From: Flavobacteriales bacterium UBA6772 | Lineage (GTDB): Bacteria > Bacteroidota > Bacteroidia > Flavobacteriales > Flavobacteriaceae | Reading direction: 5' to 3' | Assembly: GCA_905181765.1 (NCBI GenBank) | Contig: CAJIYW010000002.1 | Coordinates: 21,414 to 85,413 of the forward strand | DNA: 64,000 bases | Part shown: in pieces, positions 20,552 through 32,447 of the stretch | Position numbering within the stretch: the first letter of the stretch is position 1 | Layout of the letters: the number at the start of each line of letters is the position of its first letter | Notes under the pieces: generated by a model | What the model saw: the letters and a program-made list of their open reading frames with translations, nothing else | Databases searched by the model: none | Told to the model about the DNA's origin: nothing | Program-made: the position numbers and the translations under genes

Positions 20552-21022
20552 TTAAAATATTAAAAAGTCTTTAGACTTTAAGGTGTTTTTATCTATTGAA
20601 TAGGATGTTATAATCTGTTCAATGTTTTTAATTTTATTTACTGCATTTGCTAAAAACTCAAAACTTATTTCCCCAGAAATTTTAATAAAAAAATCTACTT
20701 TTTTCTTTTCTGGTATTAGATACGTTTTTGTTTCAGTTGTTAACAGTAATTCGTTTGATTCTGTTTGATTTTCTCTTTTAAAACTATTGGCTATTAAAAA
20801 CCAATCAAAGTCATACTTTTTACTAGAGAAATTATAGATAGAAAATGATGCTCTCTTTTTATTGCTTTCAAACTCTAAATTTTTTTGAGATTTAGAAAAA
20901 TGCGTGTTTAAATTTTTATTTAGTAAATAAGCTAATTTATAGTCTTCTAAAGCTGTATGAATCCCTATTAGAGAATATTCTTCTTCACAAAAATCTCCTA
21001 AACCTAAAGCATGAATTTGCAT
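20552..21022 (-). CDS. IPExxxVDY family protein
   Basis: Contains IPEKKKVDFF; located between pyk and rnc. Confidence 0.8.
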   Translation of the reverse strand: MQIHALGLGDFCEEEYSLIGIHTALEDYKLAYLLNKNLNTHFSKSQKNLEFESNKKRASFSIYNFSSKKYDFDWFLIANSFKRENQTESNELLLTTETKTYLIPEKKKVDFFIKISGEISFEFLANAVNKIKNIEQIITSYSIDKNTLKSKDFLIF

Positions 21023-21123
21023 ACATTCTAAATTTATTCTAAATGATCAATCATGCGAAATTACTAATAGTTTGTGGTTTGTTAGCGAGTATGCTAAGTT
21101 ATATTCACGAAAACGTTATCGCT

Positions 21124-21861
21124 TTAATCTAAAGAAATTTCATTTTGAAAAGCAAAATATACTCTTTTTGAAGCCTGTTCTTCTGCTTTTTTCTTAGAAG
21201 TAGCCCTTCCTTTAGCAATTTGCTCACCATTAATACTTATTTTAACGCTAAAATGTTTTACGGGGTCATTGCCAGAATCCTCATACGTATCAAAAGTATA
21301 TTTTTTCTTTTGTTTTTGACACCATTCTATAATTAAGCCTTTATAACTTGTAATTTTACCTTCTAACTTCGCAATATCTACATGCGGTACAATTACATTT
21401 TGATGTATAAATTTCTGGCAAAAATTATATCCCTTGTCCATAAAAATAGCACCTATTAAGGCTTCAAAAATATTACCATGAATATTATCACCAATGTTTG
21501 CTTGGTCTATATTACTTTTTACAAAACGAATTAAGTTTAAGTCTTTTCCTAGTTCATTTAAATGCTCTCTGCTTACAATTTTAGAGCGCATTTGAGTAAG
21601 ATATCCTTCTGAACCTGAAGGAACTTTTTTATACAAATAAGCTGCAATTACAGAACCTAAGATAGAATCTCCTAAAAACTCTAAACGTTCATAATTAATA
21701 GGGTTCCCTTTTTTATCTGTCATTTGAACAGATCTATGGGTAAAAGCTTTTTTATATTTATTTATTTTTCTTGGAGAAAATTTTAGTAGTTTTTTTAATT
21801 CGCCGTGCAATACTGCATCTTCTTTAGAATGCACTTGAACTATTTTGCGAATAAAATTCAT
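21124..21861 (-). CDS. rnc: ribonuclease III
   Basis: NYERLEFLGDSILG signature; C-terminal dsRBD. Confidence 0.96.
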   Translation of the reverse strand: MNFIRKIVQVHSKEDAVLHGELKKLLKFSPRKINKYKKAFTHRSVQMTDKKGNPINYERLEFLGDSILGSVIAAYLYKKVPSGSEGYLTQMRSKIVSREHLNELGKDLNLIRFVKSNIDQANIGDNIHGNIFEALIGAIFMDKGYNFCQKFIHQNVIVPHVDIAKLEGKITSYKGLIIEWCQKQKKKYTFDTYEDSGNDPVKHFSVKISINGEQIAKGRATSKKKAEEQASKRVYFAFQNEISLD

Positions 21862-21864
21862 AGA

Positions 21865-23118
21865 TTATTCGTCTATTTTCTTAAAAGCTACACATGCATT
21901 ATGCCCTCCAAAACCAAAAGTATTACTCATCGCAACCTTAATTTCTCTCTTTTGAGGTTTATTTAAGGTTAAGTTTAAATCTGGATTAATGTTCTCATCA
22001 AAATTTTGATGATTAATTGTAGGTGGTACAATACTGTGTTTCATTGCTAAAATTGCAGCAATAGACTCTATAGCACCAGCAGCACCCAATAAGTGGCCAG
22101 TCATAGATTTAGTAGAGTTGATATTAATATTCTTGGCATGCTCTCCAAAAACAGCTGAAATTGCTTTCAATTCTGCAACGTCTCCAAGCGGAGTAGAAGT
22201 ACCATGTGTATTAATATGATCTACATCTTCTGGTTTTATGCCAGAATTTTCTAAACAGTTTTTCATTACAGCAATTACACCAATACCTTCTGGGTGTGGC
22301 GCTGTAATATGGTAAGCATCAGATGACATTCCACCTCCAATTACCTCTGCATAAATTTTTGCGCCTCTTGCTTTGGCGTATTCGTATTCTTCTAAAACAA
22401 GCGCTCCTGCACCTTCACCTAAAACAAAACCTTCTCTGCTAGCGTCAAATGGTCTTGAAGCAGTTTCTGGAGTTTCATTCCTTGTTGACAAGGCTTGCAT
22501 AGAACTAAATCCTCCAACTCCTGCAATCGTAACTGCGGCTTCACTACCTCCTGTTACAATCACATCACAATATCCTAAACGAATATAGTTTAATGCATCT
22601 ATCATAGCATTTGCAGAAGAAGCACATGCGGAAACAGTTGTGTAGTTAGGCCCCATAAATCCGTATTTTATAGAAATATGTCCTGGGGCAATATCTGCAA
22701 TCATTTTTGGAATAAAGAAAGGATTAAATTTTGGAGTCCCATCTCCTGCAGCGTAGTTTAAAACTTCATTTTGAAGCGTTTCTAAACCACCAATTCCTGC
22801 TCCCCAAATAACACCAACTCGTAACTTATTAATAGTTTCTAAATCTAAACCAGCATCTGCTATTGCTTCATCTGAAGCAACCATAGCATACTGGGTAAAT
22901 TTATCCATCTTACGAGCAGATTTTCTATCGATGAAATCTGTAGGGTTAAAGTTTTTTACTTCACAAGCGAAACGAGTTTTGGACTTGGAAGCATCAAAAT
23001 GCGTAATAGGTGCTGCTCCGCTAACTCCGTTAACTAAAGCGTTCCAATATTCTTCAATATTATTTCCTATGGGCGTTAATGCTCCAAGTCCAGTTACTAC
23101 AACTCGTTTTAATTGCAT
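21865..23118 (-). CDS. fabF: beta-ketoacyl-ACP synthase II
   Basis: VVVTGLGALTPIGN, SACASSANA, NTHGTSTPLGD. Confidence 0.97.
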   Translation of the reverse strand: MQLKRVVVTGLGALTPIGNNIEEYWNALVNGVSGAAPITHFDASKSKTRFACEVKNFNPTDFIDRKSARKMDKFTQYAMVASDEAIADAGLDLETINKLRVGVIWGAGIGGLETLQNEVLNYAAGDGTPKFNPFFIPKMIADIAPGHISIKYGFMGPNYTTVSACASSANAMIDALNYIRLGYCDVIVTGGSEAAVTIAGVGGFSSMQALSTRNETPETASRPFDASREGFVLGEGAGALVLEEYEYAKARGAKIYAEVIGGGMSSDAYHITAPHPEGIGVIAVMKNCLENSGIKPEDVDHINTHGTSTPLGDVAELKAISAVFGEHAKNININSTKSMTGHLLGAAGAIESIAAILAMKHSIVPPTINHQNFDENINPDLNLTLNKPQKREIKVAMSNTFGFGGHNACVAFKKIDE

Positions 23119-23125
23119 ATAAGTA

Positions 23126-23362
23126 TTACTTTTTTGCTGCTTCTATATAACTAACTGCTTGACCTACAGTTCCAATATTTTCTGCTTGATCGTCTGGAAT
23201 TTGAATATCAAATTCTTTTTCGAATTCCATAATTAACTCAACAGTATCTAGAGAATCTGCTCCTAAATCGTTTGTGAAGCTAGCTTCCGTTGTTACTTCA
23301 TTATCGTCTACGCCTAATTTGTCTACGATAATAGCTTTTACTCTTGATGAAATGTCTGACAT
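23126..23362 (-). CDS. acpP: acyl carrier protein
   Basis: [20 protein letters not shown]. Confidence 0.97.
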   Translation of the reverse strand: MSDISSRVKAIIVDKLGVDDNEVTTEASFTNDLGADSLDTVELIMEFEKEFDIQIPDDQAENIGTVGQAVSYIEAAKK

Positions 23363-23533
23363 AATTTTTTAATTTTAAATTTTAAATCTTGGCAAAAATA
23401 CAATTCTTATTAATTATAACTAATTATTTGTACCTAAAATGATTATTAAAAGTAAATAAAATAATTTAATCTTTACTTAAAATAATCAGTTTGTTAATAA
23501 TTATCCCTTTTTTTGTACCTTAGATAGATAGGT

Positions 23534-24106
23534 ATGAAGCGTATTGTTATTTTTGCATCTGGTTCAGGATCGAACGCAGAGAATATTATTAAATTCTTTA
23601 AGCACACTAAAACTGCAAAAGTTACTAATGTGTTGTGTAATAATGAATATGCAAAAGTTTTTGATAGATGTAAGAATTTAGAAACCAAATGTTTGCATTT
23701 TAATAAAAACGATTTTTCTGTTTCAGATACCGTATTAAATATTTTAAAAAATGAAGCAGATTTTATAGTTCTTGCTGGGTTTTTATGGAGAATCCCACAA
23801 AAAATAGTGACTGCTTTTCCAAATAAAATTATTAATATTCACCCTGCATTATTGCCAAAATATGGTGGAAAAGGAATGTATGGACTACATATTCATAAGG
23901 CAGTAAAACAAAATAATGAAGATGAAACCGGAATTACAATACACTATGTAAATGAAAATTATGACGAAGGTGCCATAATTTTTCAAGCAAAAACCGAATT
24001 AAATACCCAAGATACTCCAGAAACAATTGCAGAAAAGATTCATATTTTAGAACAGCGTCACTTTCCGAAGGTAATAGAAGAAGTAATTTTAGCCATACAT
24101 GAGTAA
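23534..24106 (+). CDS. purN: phosphoribosylglycinamide formyltransferase
   Basis: ASGSGSNAENI, NIHPALLPKYGGKGMYG. Confidence 0.95.
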   Translation: MKRIVIFASGSGSNAENIIKFFKHTKTAKVTNVLCNNEYAKVFDRCKNLETKCLHFNKNDFSVSDTVLNILKNEADFIVLAGFLWRIPQKIVTAFPNKIINIHPALLPKYGGKGMYGLHIHKAVKQNNEDETGITIHYVNENYDEGAIIFQAKTELNTQDTPETIAEKIHILEQRHFPKVIEEVILAIHE

Positions 24107-24734
24107 AAAAAAGTTTTATGTAGTTTGGAACGGGCGTAAAAAAGGTATTTATACGTCTTGGAATGTCTGTAAAAAACAAATTGATGGCTTTGAAAGTGCG
24201 CAATACAAATCTTTTGCAGATTTAGACGCTGCTGAAATTGCATTCTCGAAAAACTATGAGGACTACAAAGGACAAAAAACTAAAAAACCAACACTTTCCT
24301 CTGCCGAAAAAGCAACCTATGGAAGTCCTAATTTAGAGAGTATTTCTGTAGATGCAGCTTGTTCTGGGAACCCTGGGAAAATGGAATACAGAGGTGTTTT
24401 AACCCATAACAAACAAGAGATTTTTATAAAAGGACCTTATAAAAAAGGTACCAATAATATTGGTGAATTTTTAGCATTGGTTCATGGAATTGCATTATTA
24501 AAAAGTAAAAATAAAGAAGATATTCCTATTTATTCTGATTCTAAAATTGCCATGAGTTGGGTGAAAAAGAAACAATGTAAAACGAATCTTCATTTTGATG
24601 CTTCTAACAAAGATTTACTTGAATTGATTAAAAGAGCCGAAAGCTGGCTTAAAAATAATTCTTTTAAAAATCCTATACTTAAATGGGAGACGAAAGCTTG
24701 GGGAGAAATTCCAGCAGATTTTGGTAGAAAATAG
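24099..24734 (+). CDS. viroplasmin/RNase H family protein
   Basis: Viroplasmin N-terminus KKFYVVWNGRKKGIYTSWNVCKKQIDGF plus RNase H core. Confidence 0.9.
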   Translation: MSKKKFYVVWNGRKKGIYTSWNVCKKQIDGFESAQYKSFADLDAAEIAFSKNYEDYKGQKTKKPTLSSAEKATYGSPNLESISVDAACSGNPGKMEYRGVLTHNKQEIFIKGPYKKGTNNIGEFLALVHGIALLKSKNKEDIPIYSDSKIAMSWVKKKQCKTNLHFDASNKDLLELIKRAESWLKNNSFKNPILKWETKAWGEIPADFGRK

Positions 24735-25177
24735 CTTTAATTTTTCAAGAATTTAATTTTTGATAATACACTTTTTAAAGTTTAGATCTTTTTATCAAAT
24801 CAAATTTAACTAGGCTATTATTTGCAAAATAATACCATCTCTTTCATATCTAACTTAGCCCAAACAAAAAAGAAGTACTAAAAATTACATTTTATAAAAA
24901 GAAACATCTTTAAAGTTAATGTTTTAGAGACGTTCTTTTATTATTATGAATTTCACATTTAAAATCAATTTAATTATCATAAATAAACATTTGAACATTT
25001 GCTACTTATTTTGTTTTAATCACAAAAATTACATTAAAAAGAGTCTAAATATCCAATTATATTCAACAAAACCCATAAGCCTTTATAAGTTGTTCATAGC
25101 AACTAGTCCAAAAAGGAAAGTTAAATATTTATTATTATTTACTATGTTTGTTTAGGAACTTTTCCAAATTACTAAAC

Positions 25178-25415
25178 ATGAAAAAAATTGAAAAAGAAGA
25201 AAAGATAACTAGCCGTATTAAGTGATGTTTTAGAAAAAGTTATTCATCGAAGAAAAAGATTGGGTCTATCGCAAACAGATATTGCTAATGAATTAGAAAT
25301 GACCAAAAGTGGTTATTTTAAAATGGAAACAGGCAAAACCAAATTAGATATTAGGCGTCTGCTTGAGCTCTCTGAAGTTTTAAAAGTAGAGCTTGAATAT
25401 TTTTTAAAAGAGTGA
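25178..25415 (+). pseudogene. XRE-type HTH regulator, frameshifted
   Basis: MKKIEKEEKI...stop at 25223. A second frame from about 25209 encodes LAVLSDVLEKVIHRRKRLGLSQTDIANELEMTKSGYFKMETGKTKLDIRRLLELSEVLKVELEYFLKE*. Paralogous to the next gene. Confidence 0.65.
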
Positions 25416-25447
25416 AATTCTCAAAGCATAAAAAGAAAGAAAGATAA

Positions 25448-25681
25448 ATGAAAAAAAAATCAAATGCAAAATCTAATTATTTTGAAATATTAAAAAAAAT
25501 TATAGCTAGCAGATCGCATAAAGGTATTACCCAAATAACCATAGCAGAACACATTAATATAGGTGAAAGCGGCTATTTTAAAATAGAAAAAGGTAAGACC
25601 AAATTAGATTTAGAAAGATTGTTTGAAATTTTAGAACTTCTAGAAGTAAGTCCTGAAGAATTTTTTAAAGGAGTAAAGTAA
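25448..25681 (+). CDS. XRE-type HTH transcriptional regulator
   Basis: HTH: KGITQITIAEHINIGESGYFKIEKGKTKLDLERLFEILELLEV. Confidence 0.85.
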   Translation: MKKKSNAKSNYFEILKKIIASRSHKGITQITIAEHINIGESGYFKIEKGKTKLDLERLFEILELLEVSPEEFFKGVK

Positions 25682-25696
25682 AATACTGATACAATA

Positions 25697-25728
25697 AAAG
25701 CCCAAAACAAATTAGTTTTGGGCTTTTT
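25697..25728 (+). terminator. Rho-independent terminator
   Basis: AGCCCAAAACaaattaGTTTTGGGCTtttt. Confidence 0.8.
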
Positions 25729-25801
25729 GATGTTTAAAATTCAAAAATATATTGAGGTATTCAATTTAAGGTTGTTTTATTTTTGCCGGTAATGACAAGA
25801 A

Positions 25802-26542
25802 TTAAATAGAAGCTTTCATTAACTCTCTATTCATTCTAGCAATGTTGTCTAAAGAAATTCCTTTTGGACATTCTACTTCACACGCGCCGGTGTTTGTACA
25901 ATTTCCAAAACCCTCTAAATCCATTTGTGCCACCATGTTTCTAACTCTGTCTGCAGCCTCTACTTGTCCTTGTGGAAGCAGAGCGTACTGAGATACTTTT
26001 GCTCCAACAAATAGCATTGCAGAGCTATTTTTACACGTTGCTACACAAGCACCACAGCCAATACAAGTAGCTGCGTCCATTGCTGTATCTGCTGCTTGTT
26101 TAGAAATAGGGATTGCGTTTGCATCTTGCGTATTTCCTGAGGTGTTTACAGAAATATACCCACCTGCATGTTGTATTCTATCAAAGGCAGATCTGTCTAC
26201 CACTAAATCTTTAACTACCGGAAAAGCACCTGCTCTCCATGGTTCAATAGTAATTGTATCGCCATCCTTAAACATTCTCATGTGTAATTGACAGGTTGTT
26301 ACTCCTCTATCGGGTCCGTGTGCTTCGCCATTAATATACATAGAACACATTCCGCAAATTCCTTCTCTACAATCATGATCAAAAGCTACTGGTTGTTCAC
26401 CAGCATTTACTAACTGCTCGTTCAAAACATCCATCATTTCTAAGAAAGACATACTTCCTGAAATTTCAGTCACTTTGTAATCGACCATTTTTCCCTTGTC
26501 CTTTGCATCTACTTGACGCCAAATTTTAAGTGTTAAATTCAT
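25802..26542 (-). CDS. sdhB: succinate dehydrogenase/fumarate reductase iron-sulfur subunit
   Basis: [43 protein letters not shown]. Confidence 0.96.
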   Translation of the reverse strand: MNLTLKIWRQVDAKDKGKMVDYKVTEISGSMSFLEMMDVLNEQLVNAGEQPVAFDHDCREGICGMCSMYINGEAHGPDRGVTTCQLHMRMFKDGDTITIEPWRAGAFPVVKDLVVDRSAFDRIQHAGGYISVNTSGNTQDANAIPISKQAADTAMDAATCIGCGACVATCKNSSAMLFVGAKVSQYALLPQGQVEAADRVRNMVAQMDLEGFGNCTNTGACEVECPKGISLDNIARMNRELMKASI

Positions 26543-26552
26543 AATGTCTCTA

Positions 26553-28550
26553 TTATTTATAACTTCTTTCTTTAACTTCTATATTCTCGTAAGCCAATTC
26601 TTCTTTATGTAAAACAGCATCTTTTGGCTCGCCTTTATATTCCCAAGCAGAAACAAACTGAAATTCTTTAATTCTTTTTGCCTCACCGTCTTCTGTTTGA
26701 TGCTCTTCTCTAAAGTGTCCTCCGGCAGATTCTTCTCTTACTAAAGCGTCTTTTGCAAATAATTCTCCTAATTCAAGGAAATCTGCTACTCTACCTGCTT
26801 TTGCTAATTGCTCGTTATATTCTGTGCTCGTTCCGGGTACATTTACGTGCTGCCAGAAATCTTTTCTAAGTGCAGAAATTTCTTCAATAGCTATTTCTAA
26901 ACCTTCAGCATTTCTAGACATCCCACATTTGTCCCACATAATTTTACCTAATTTCTTGTGGTAATAATCTACAGAATGTGTTCCTTCATTGTTAATAAAG
27001 AATTCAATTCTTTCTGTCACTTCTTTTTCTGCTGCTTCAAATTCTGAGCTTTCAGTGGAGATTTTACCAGTTCTAATATCATCTGCTAAGTAATCTCCAA
27101 TCGTATATGGCAATACAAAATACCCATCTGCTAAACCTTGCATTAATGCAGAAGCACCTAATCTATTTGCTCCGTGATCAGAGAAATTTGCTTCTCCAAT
27201 TGCGTAACAACCAGGTATTGTAGTCATCAAATTATAATCTACCCAAACACCACCCATTGTATAATGCACTGCAGGATAAATCATCATTGGTGTTTCATAC
27301 GGATTCTCGTCTACGATTTTCTCGTACATCTGAAATAAATTACCATATTTAGCCTTTACAATTTCTTGCCCTAATTCTTTTATTTTTGCTTCAGAAGGGT
27401 TTGAAATATTCTGAATCTTTGCTTGCTCTTTTCCGTAACGTTCAAAAGATGCCGCAAAATCTAAGTATACTGCTTCACCAGTTGCATTTACTCCATAACC
27501 TGCATCACAACGCTCTTTTGCTGCTCTAGATGCAACATCACGAGGCACTAGGTTCCCAAATGCTGGATAACGTCTTTCTAAATAATAATCTCTTTGATCT
27601 TCCGTTAATTCTGTTGGTTTTTTACTTCCTTCTCTAATTGCCTTCACATCGTCTAAATTCTTTGGAACCCAGATTCTACCGTCATTTCTCAATGACTCTG
27701 ACATTAACGTTAACTTCGATTGATAATCTCCAGATCTAGGAATACATGTTGGGTGAATTTGTGTGTAACAAGGATTTGCAAAATAGGCTCCTTTTTTATG
27801 CACTTTCCAACCTGCAGTTACATTAGAACCCATTGCATTGGTAGATAAGAAATATACATTTCCGTAACCACCAGAAGCAATAACAACTGCATGTGCAGAA
27901 TGTCTTTCAATTTCTCCCGTAACTAAATTTCTTGCTATAATTCCTCTTGCTTTTCCGTCTACAACAACAACATCTAACATTTCATGACGATTGAACATTT
28001 CAATCTTTCCACGAGCAATTTGTCTGTTCATTGCAGAATAAGCTCCTAATAATAATTGTTGTCCTGTTTGCCCTTTTGCATAGAAAGTTCTAGAAACTAA
28101 AACTCCTCCAAAAGAACGGTTGTCTAACAAACCACCATAATCACGTGCAAAGGGAACTCCTTGTGCCACACATTGATCGATGATATTTGCAGAAACCTCT
28201 GCCAACCTATATACGTTTGCCTCACGAGAACGGTAATCTCCTCCTTTTACAGTGTCATAAAACAATCTGTAAGTAGAATCTCCATCTCCTTGGTAATTTT
28301 TTGCTGCATTAATTCCTCCTTGTGCTGCAATTGAATGCGCTCTTCTTGGAGAATCTTGGTAAGCAAATGCTTTTACGTTATAACCTAATTCTGCTAACGT
28401 TGCAGAGGCAGAACCACCTGCTAAACCGGTACCAACAACAATCACATCGATATGACGTTTATTTGCAGGATTTACAAGATTGATATGATTTTTATAATCT
28501 GTCCATTTATCTTTAATGGGACCTTTTGGTATTTTTGAATCTAAAGCCAT
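26553..28550 (-). CDS. sdhA: succinate dehydrogenase/fumarate reductase flavoprotein subunit
   Basis: [39 protein letters not shown]. Confidence 0.97.
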   Translation of the reverse strand: MALDSKIPKGPIKDKWTDYKNHINLVNPANKRHIDVIVVGTGLAGGSASATLAELGYNVKAFAYQDSPRRAHSIAAQGGINAAKNYQGDGDSTYRLFYDTVKGGDYRSREANVYRLAEVSANIIDQCVAQGVPFARDYGGLLDNRSFGGVLVSRTFYAKGQTGQQLLLGAYSAMNRQIARGKIEMFNRHEMLDVVVVDGKARGIIARNLVTGEIERHSAHAVVIASGGYGNVYFLSTNAMGSNVTAGWKVHKKGAYFANPCYTQIHPTCIPRSGDYQSKLTLMSESLRNDGRIWVPKNLDDVKAIREGSKKPTELTEDQRDYYLERRYPAFGNLVPRDVASRAAKERCDAGYGVNATGEAVYLDFAASFERYGKEQAKIQNISNPSEAKIKELGQEIVKAKYGNLFQMYEKIVDENPYETPMMIYPAVHYTMGGVWVDYNLMTTIPGCYAIGEANFSDHGANRLGASALMQGLADGYFVLPYTIGDYLADDIRTGKISTESSEFEAAEKEVTERIEFFINNEGTHSVDYYHKKLGKIMWDKCGMSRNAEGLEIAIEEISALRKDFWQHVNVPGTSTEYNEQLAKAGRVADFLELGELFAKDALVREESAGGHFREEHQTEDGEAKRIKEFQFVSAWEYKGEPKDAVLHKEELAYENIEVKERSYK

Positions 28551-28562
28551 AATTGTATACGA

Positions 28563-29240
28563 TTAATGGTTTAAGTGATGATAAATAGCAATAAAAATAA
28601 AACCTGCTGGAATTATTATAGCATATGCTTTACCAATATTTTGTAGTGTTTTCTTTCTTCCTGCAGTACCTCCCATAGATTGAAATGCTGAAGTAAAACC
28701 ATGTGCTAAGTGCAATCCTAAAAGCACAAAGCAAAAGGCATAAGCACCTACTCTTAATGGGTTTGCAAATTTATGAACCAATTCTTCGTGGTAACGGAAA
28801 CCTTCTATACCTTCCATTGTACCAGACCAATCTCCTTGTATGAATTTTGTATTGATTTCTGGAAACCAAAAATCAACAAAATGTAAACCAATAAAAGCTA
28901 AAATTGTAATCCCACTCCAAATCATATTTCTGCTCATCCAAGATGAATTTGCAGCACCATTGTTTTTTGCATACGATACTTTTCTTGCTTTAGAGTTTCT
29001 TAATTCTAAAACAAAGCCCATTACAAAATGAAATACAACCGCAAAAATTAATACAGGCTGCAATGCAAACTGAACTAAAGGATTTGTACCCATAAAATGA
29101 GATACTTCGTTAAAAGTGTCTGGGCTTAAAACTGATAAAATATTTATTGCTAAATGTTGAAGTAGAAAGAACATTAAGAAAAACGCCGAAAGCGCCATTG
29201 CTACTTTTCTTCCAATTGAAGATTTAAAAAATCCACTCAT
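28563..29240 (-). CDS. sdhC: succinate dehydrogenase cytochrome b subunit
   Basis: ORF 28563..29297, likely true start at MSGFFKSSIGRKVAMALS (29240); multi-TM; adjacent to sdhAB. Confidence 0.92.
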   Translation of the reverse strand: MSGFFKSSIGRKVAMALSAFFLMFFLLQHLAINILSVLSPDTFNEVSHFMGTNPLVQFALQPVLIFAVVFHFVMGFVLELRNSKARKVSYAKNNGAANSSWMSRNMIWSGITILAFIGLHFVDFWFPEINTKFIQGDWSGTMEGIEGFRYHEELVHKFANPLRVGAYAFCFVLLGLHLAHGFTSAFQSMGGTAGRKKTLQNIGKAYAIIIPAGFIFIAIYHHLNH

Positions 29241-29506
29241 TGTATAATTAATTAAAATTTTGAGTACAAAAATACGCCTAAAGAATTTTGGTTGCAAAGA
29301 ATTTATAACGTTTTCGCTAAAATTTAGAACAATTTTAAATAGCTTCCTTTTCGATTAAGTTAAAACAAATGTTAAAAAACCGCTTATGTTTGCTATTACT
29401 TTGAGTAAATCACTAGAAATAAGGATTAAAACGCACTACGTGTTTTATGTTTCTACTTTTTAAGACCTCACCAACTTTAAAAAACCATGAGGTCTATTGC
29501 TTTATT

Positions 29507-32335
29507 TTATTTGATCTCAAAAGTGTTTTTAGAGCTTTCAATTTTTACAGTGTATACTCCTTTTAATAAATAGAAAACACCATTTTTAGCTTCCTTTAAT
29601 TCACCGTTTTTGTTTAATTTTTCAAAAGCTTTTTTCCCTTTTTTAGAAAAAGAAACATCAAAAGCAACTTCATTAAACCCTTTATCTGCAGCAACAGAAA
29701 TTGAATTCACTTTTATAGCTCCCGAATAAATAGCAATCGTTATTTTTTTACTTGAATTTGAATAAAAAGGAATTTTAACTTCTGGCGTATTTGCCGTTCT
29801 CCATTGACTCCAAGAACGACCCCAATTTTTACTTTTTCTAACATTTTCAATTGCAAACACATGAATAGCTTTTTCTAAAACAGCAGCATTCATTTTTTGA
29901 AGTGCAGCAACGTTTGCTTTGTATAAACTTCTACCGTGCGTTCCTACAATTAAATGCTTTGCTGTTGGTTGTATTACCAAATCATGTACTGCAACATTTG
30001 GTAAATTATTACTAAATGCTTCCCAAGAACCTCCGCCATTTAAAGAAACATACAAACCATTATCTGTACCTACATATAATATGTTTTCGTTTTCAGAATC
30101 TTCTCTAATTACATTTACTGCAGCTACAGGAAGTGAATTCCCAATATTTTTCCATGTTTGCCCGTAATCATCAGAAACATATATATAGGCTGTAAAATCG
30201 TCAAAACGATACCCATTTAAAGTCGCGTATACACGCTCTTTTTTAAATTTTGAAGCAATTACCCGAGACACCCATAAGTTTTGAGGTAAATTGTTAGAAA
30301 TGCCCACCCAGCTACCTCCGCCATTTTTAGTTATATGGATGTTTCCGTCATCTGATCCTGTATAAATTAATCCAAATTTAAATGGACTTTCAGATATTGA
30401 GGTCAAGGTTCCATAAGCCACATTTCCTTTTTTTCCACCGGTGGTTAAATCTTCAGAAATTGTTTCCCAATCGTCTCCTTTATTCAATGATCTGTGCAAT
30501 TTATTTCCTCCTAAATATAAAATATCTTGGTTGTGTTTTGATAAATGAATGGGTGTTTGCCAATTAAAACGATACGGGTTGTCACCTAACACATGTTTTG
30601 GTTGAATGTATTTTTGCGTGCCTGCTGCTCGATTAATTCTGTAGTAATTTCCAAACTGATACCCGGTGTAAACAATATCAGGGTTTCTATCATCTACCTG
30701 CACTTGCATGCCGTCTCCGCCCATAATAGATTCGTACGGATTTTTACCAGATTGTTTCCAACCCTTGTTAATTTTTGAATTATTGTCTGCAACCCAAACA
30801 CCATTGTCTTGCAAACCACCATATACTTTATAATTTTTCTGATTGTCTGCATACACCGAATAAAATTGCCCAACTGCAGGGTCGTTTAACTTCGTCCAGT
30901 TTTTACCATCATCATAAGACATGTTTAAACCCCCATCATTCCCGTTTAAAATATGACCCGATTTTGTAGGATTTATCCATAATGCTTGATGATCTGAATG
31001 CACATTTTCTTTACTAATTGAAGTAAATGTTTTTCCCGCATCTTTAGACTTTATAATTGGAACACCTAAAACGTATATTCCGCTTTCATCTTGCAGGTCT
31101 ACTCTAATTTCACCAAAATAATAGCCATAAGAACTGTATACACCATCTAGAAAATTATCATGTGTTTTCTTCCAAGAAATACCGCCATTTGTTGTTTTAA
31201 AAACTTCTGCACCTATTACCTGGGTGTCAAATAACATCGCATTTGCATCTTCTAAATACTTTGCCAAGTCTATTGGTTTTACAGAGCCAACACGTACCAT
31301 TTGTTTTACATTTTCTGCTCTGTATTTTTCTTGAAAGCCATTATCTTTTAAATATGTGTTTAGTTTTTTATCAGTTAATTTTAAAAAATCTGCAGAAGAC
31401 ATTGTTTTAAAATCTTCTTTAGAAAGGTCGTCTGAAGCTTTTTTAGCTTCATCTTTTGGCCTTCTAAACTGGCTATCATGCAAAGCATATACCGTGTTTT
31501 CATTAAAAACAGCCAATCCTATTCTACCCACTCCTTTTCCTATTGGAAATCCGCTTTTATCTGCAATCTTAGTCCAAGAGTTTCCTGCATCTATACTTTT
31601 GTAAATACTCGAACTATTTCCATCCCCATCAAAATTCCATGCTTTACGCTCTCTTTCCCAAGAAGCAGCATACATAATATTAAAGTTTTCTGGCGCAACT
31701 GCAACATCAATAACTCCTGTATTTTCGTTTATAAATAGGGTCTTTGTCCATGTTTCTCCACCATTTATTGTTTTAAATATTCCTCTTTCTAAGTTTGAAG
31801 AATATAAATGACCAATGACGCCTACAATAACCTCATCTGTATTGTTAGGGTTAATTAAAATTCTACTAACATGATGCGAATCTAGCAGGCCAACATTTAT
31901 CCAAGTTTTCCCATTATCTGTAGACTTTAACATTCCAATTCCGGCATAACTAGAGCGAGATGAGTTTTTTTCGCCCGTACCTACCCAAATGGTTCCAGAA
32001 GACCAATCTACTGCAATATCACCAATATTTTGCGTTGGAGAATTGTCTAAAACAGGTGTAAAAGTTGTTCCGTTGTTGTTTGTATACCACAAACCTCCAG
32101 ATGCATATCCTACATAGAATTCTGCTGTATTATTAGGATTTACAGCAACATCTGCCACACGACCACTCATTACCGTTGGCCCAATGTTGGTAAATGCCAC
32201 ATTTTTTACTAGTGAAGATTTCATCATTTGATGCTTCTTCTCAAGGGAGTTTTGTATAATATCTGAGTTTGTTGGTGTTTGTGCGGTTAATACGAATGAA
32301 AAACAAAGCATTAAAAGTGTGAAAAAAGATTTCAT
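29507..32335 (-). CDS. secreted VPS10/BNR-repeat glycosyl hydrolase-like protein
   Basis: Signal peptide; many repeats of the type STDNGKTWINVG / KTTNGGISWKK / VSDDYGQTWKN. Confidence 0.85.
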   Translation of the reverse strand: MKSFFTLLMLCFSFVLTAQTPTNSDIIQNSLEKKHQMMKSSLVKNVAFTNIGPTVMSGRVADVAVNPNNTAEFYVGYASGGLWYTNNNGTTFTPVLDNSPTQNIGDIAVDWSSGTIWVGTGEKNSSRSSYAGIGMLKSTDNGKTWINVGLLDSHHVSRILINPNNTDEVIVGVIGHLYSSNLERGIFKTINGGETWTKTLFINENTGVIDVAVAPENFNIMYAASWERERKAWNFDGDGNSSSIYKSIDAGNSWTKIADKSGFPIGKGVGRIGLAVFNENTVYALHDSQFRRPKDEAKKASDDLSKEDFKTMSSADFLKLTDKKLNTYLKDNGFQEKYRAENVKQMVRVGSVKPIDLAKYLEDANAMLFDTQVIGAEVFKTTNGGISWKKTHDNFLDGVYSSYGYYFGEIRVDLQDESGIYVLGVPIIKSKDAGKTFTSISKENVHSDHQALWINPTKSGHILNGNDGGLNMSYDDGKNWTKLNDPAVGQFYSVYADNQKNYKVYGGLQDNGVWVADNNSKINKGWKQSGKNPYESIMGGDGMQVQVDDRNPDIVYTGYQFGNYYRINRAAGTQKYIQPKHVLGDNPYRFNWQTPIHLSKHNQDILYLGGNKLHRSLNKGDDWETISEDLTTGGKKGNVAYGTLTSISESPFKFGLIYTGSDDGNIHITKNGGGSWVGISNNLPQNLWVSRVIASKFKKERVYATLNGYRFDDFTAYIYVSDDYGQTWKNIGNSLPVAAVNVIREDSENENILYVGTDNGLYVSLNGGGSWEAFSNNLPNVAVHDLVIQPTAKHLIVGTHGRSLYKANVAALQKMNAAVLEKAIHVFAIENVRKSKNWGRSWSQWRTANTPEVKIPFYSNSSKKITIAIYSGAIKVNSISVAADKGFNEVAFDVSFSKKGKKAFEKLNKNGELKEAKNGVFYLLKGVYTVKIESSKNTFEIK

Positions 32336-32447
32336 AAGAGCTTAGGTTTAATTTAAAAAATTGAAATTACCACTTGTAATTTCAATATCAAAATTATTAA
32401 CATAAAATTGAGTTCTCGTAAATATTTTTCTCCAACTTTAAAGAATG

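Noticed and set aside
24946-25155. 69 aa plus-strand ORF
   Set aside because: Low-complexity AT-rich intergenic sequence with no recognisable motif.
29919-31738. Plus-strand ORFs within the VPS10/BNR gene
   Set aside because: Antisense shadows of a repeat-rich protein; no recognisable domains.
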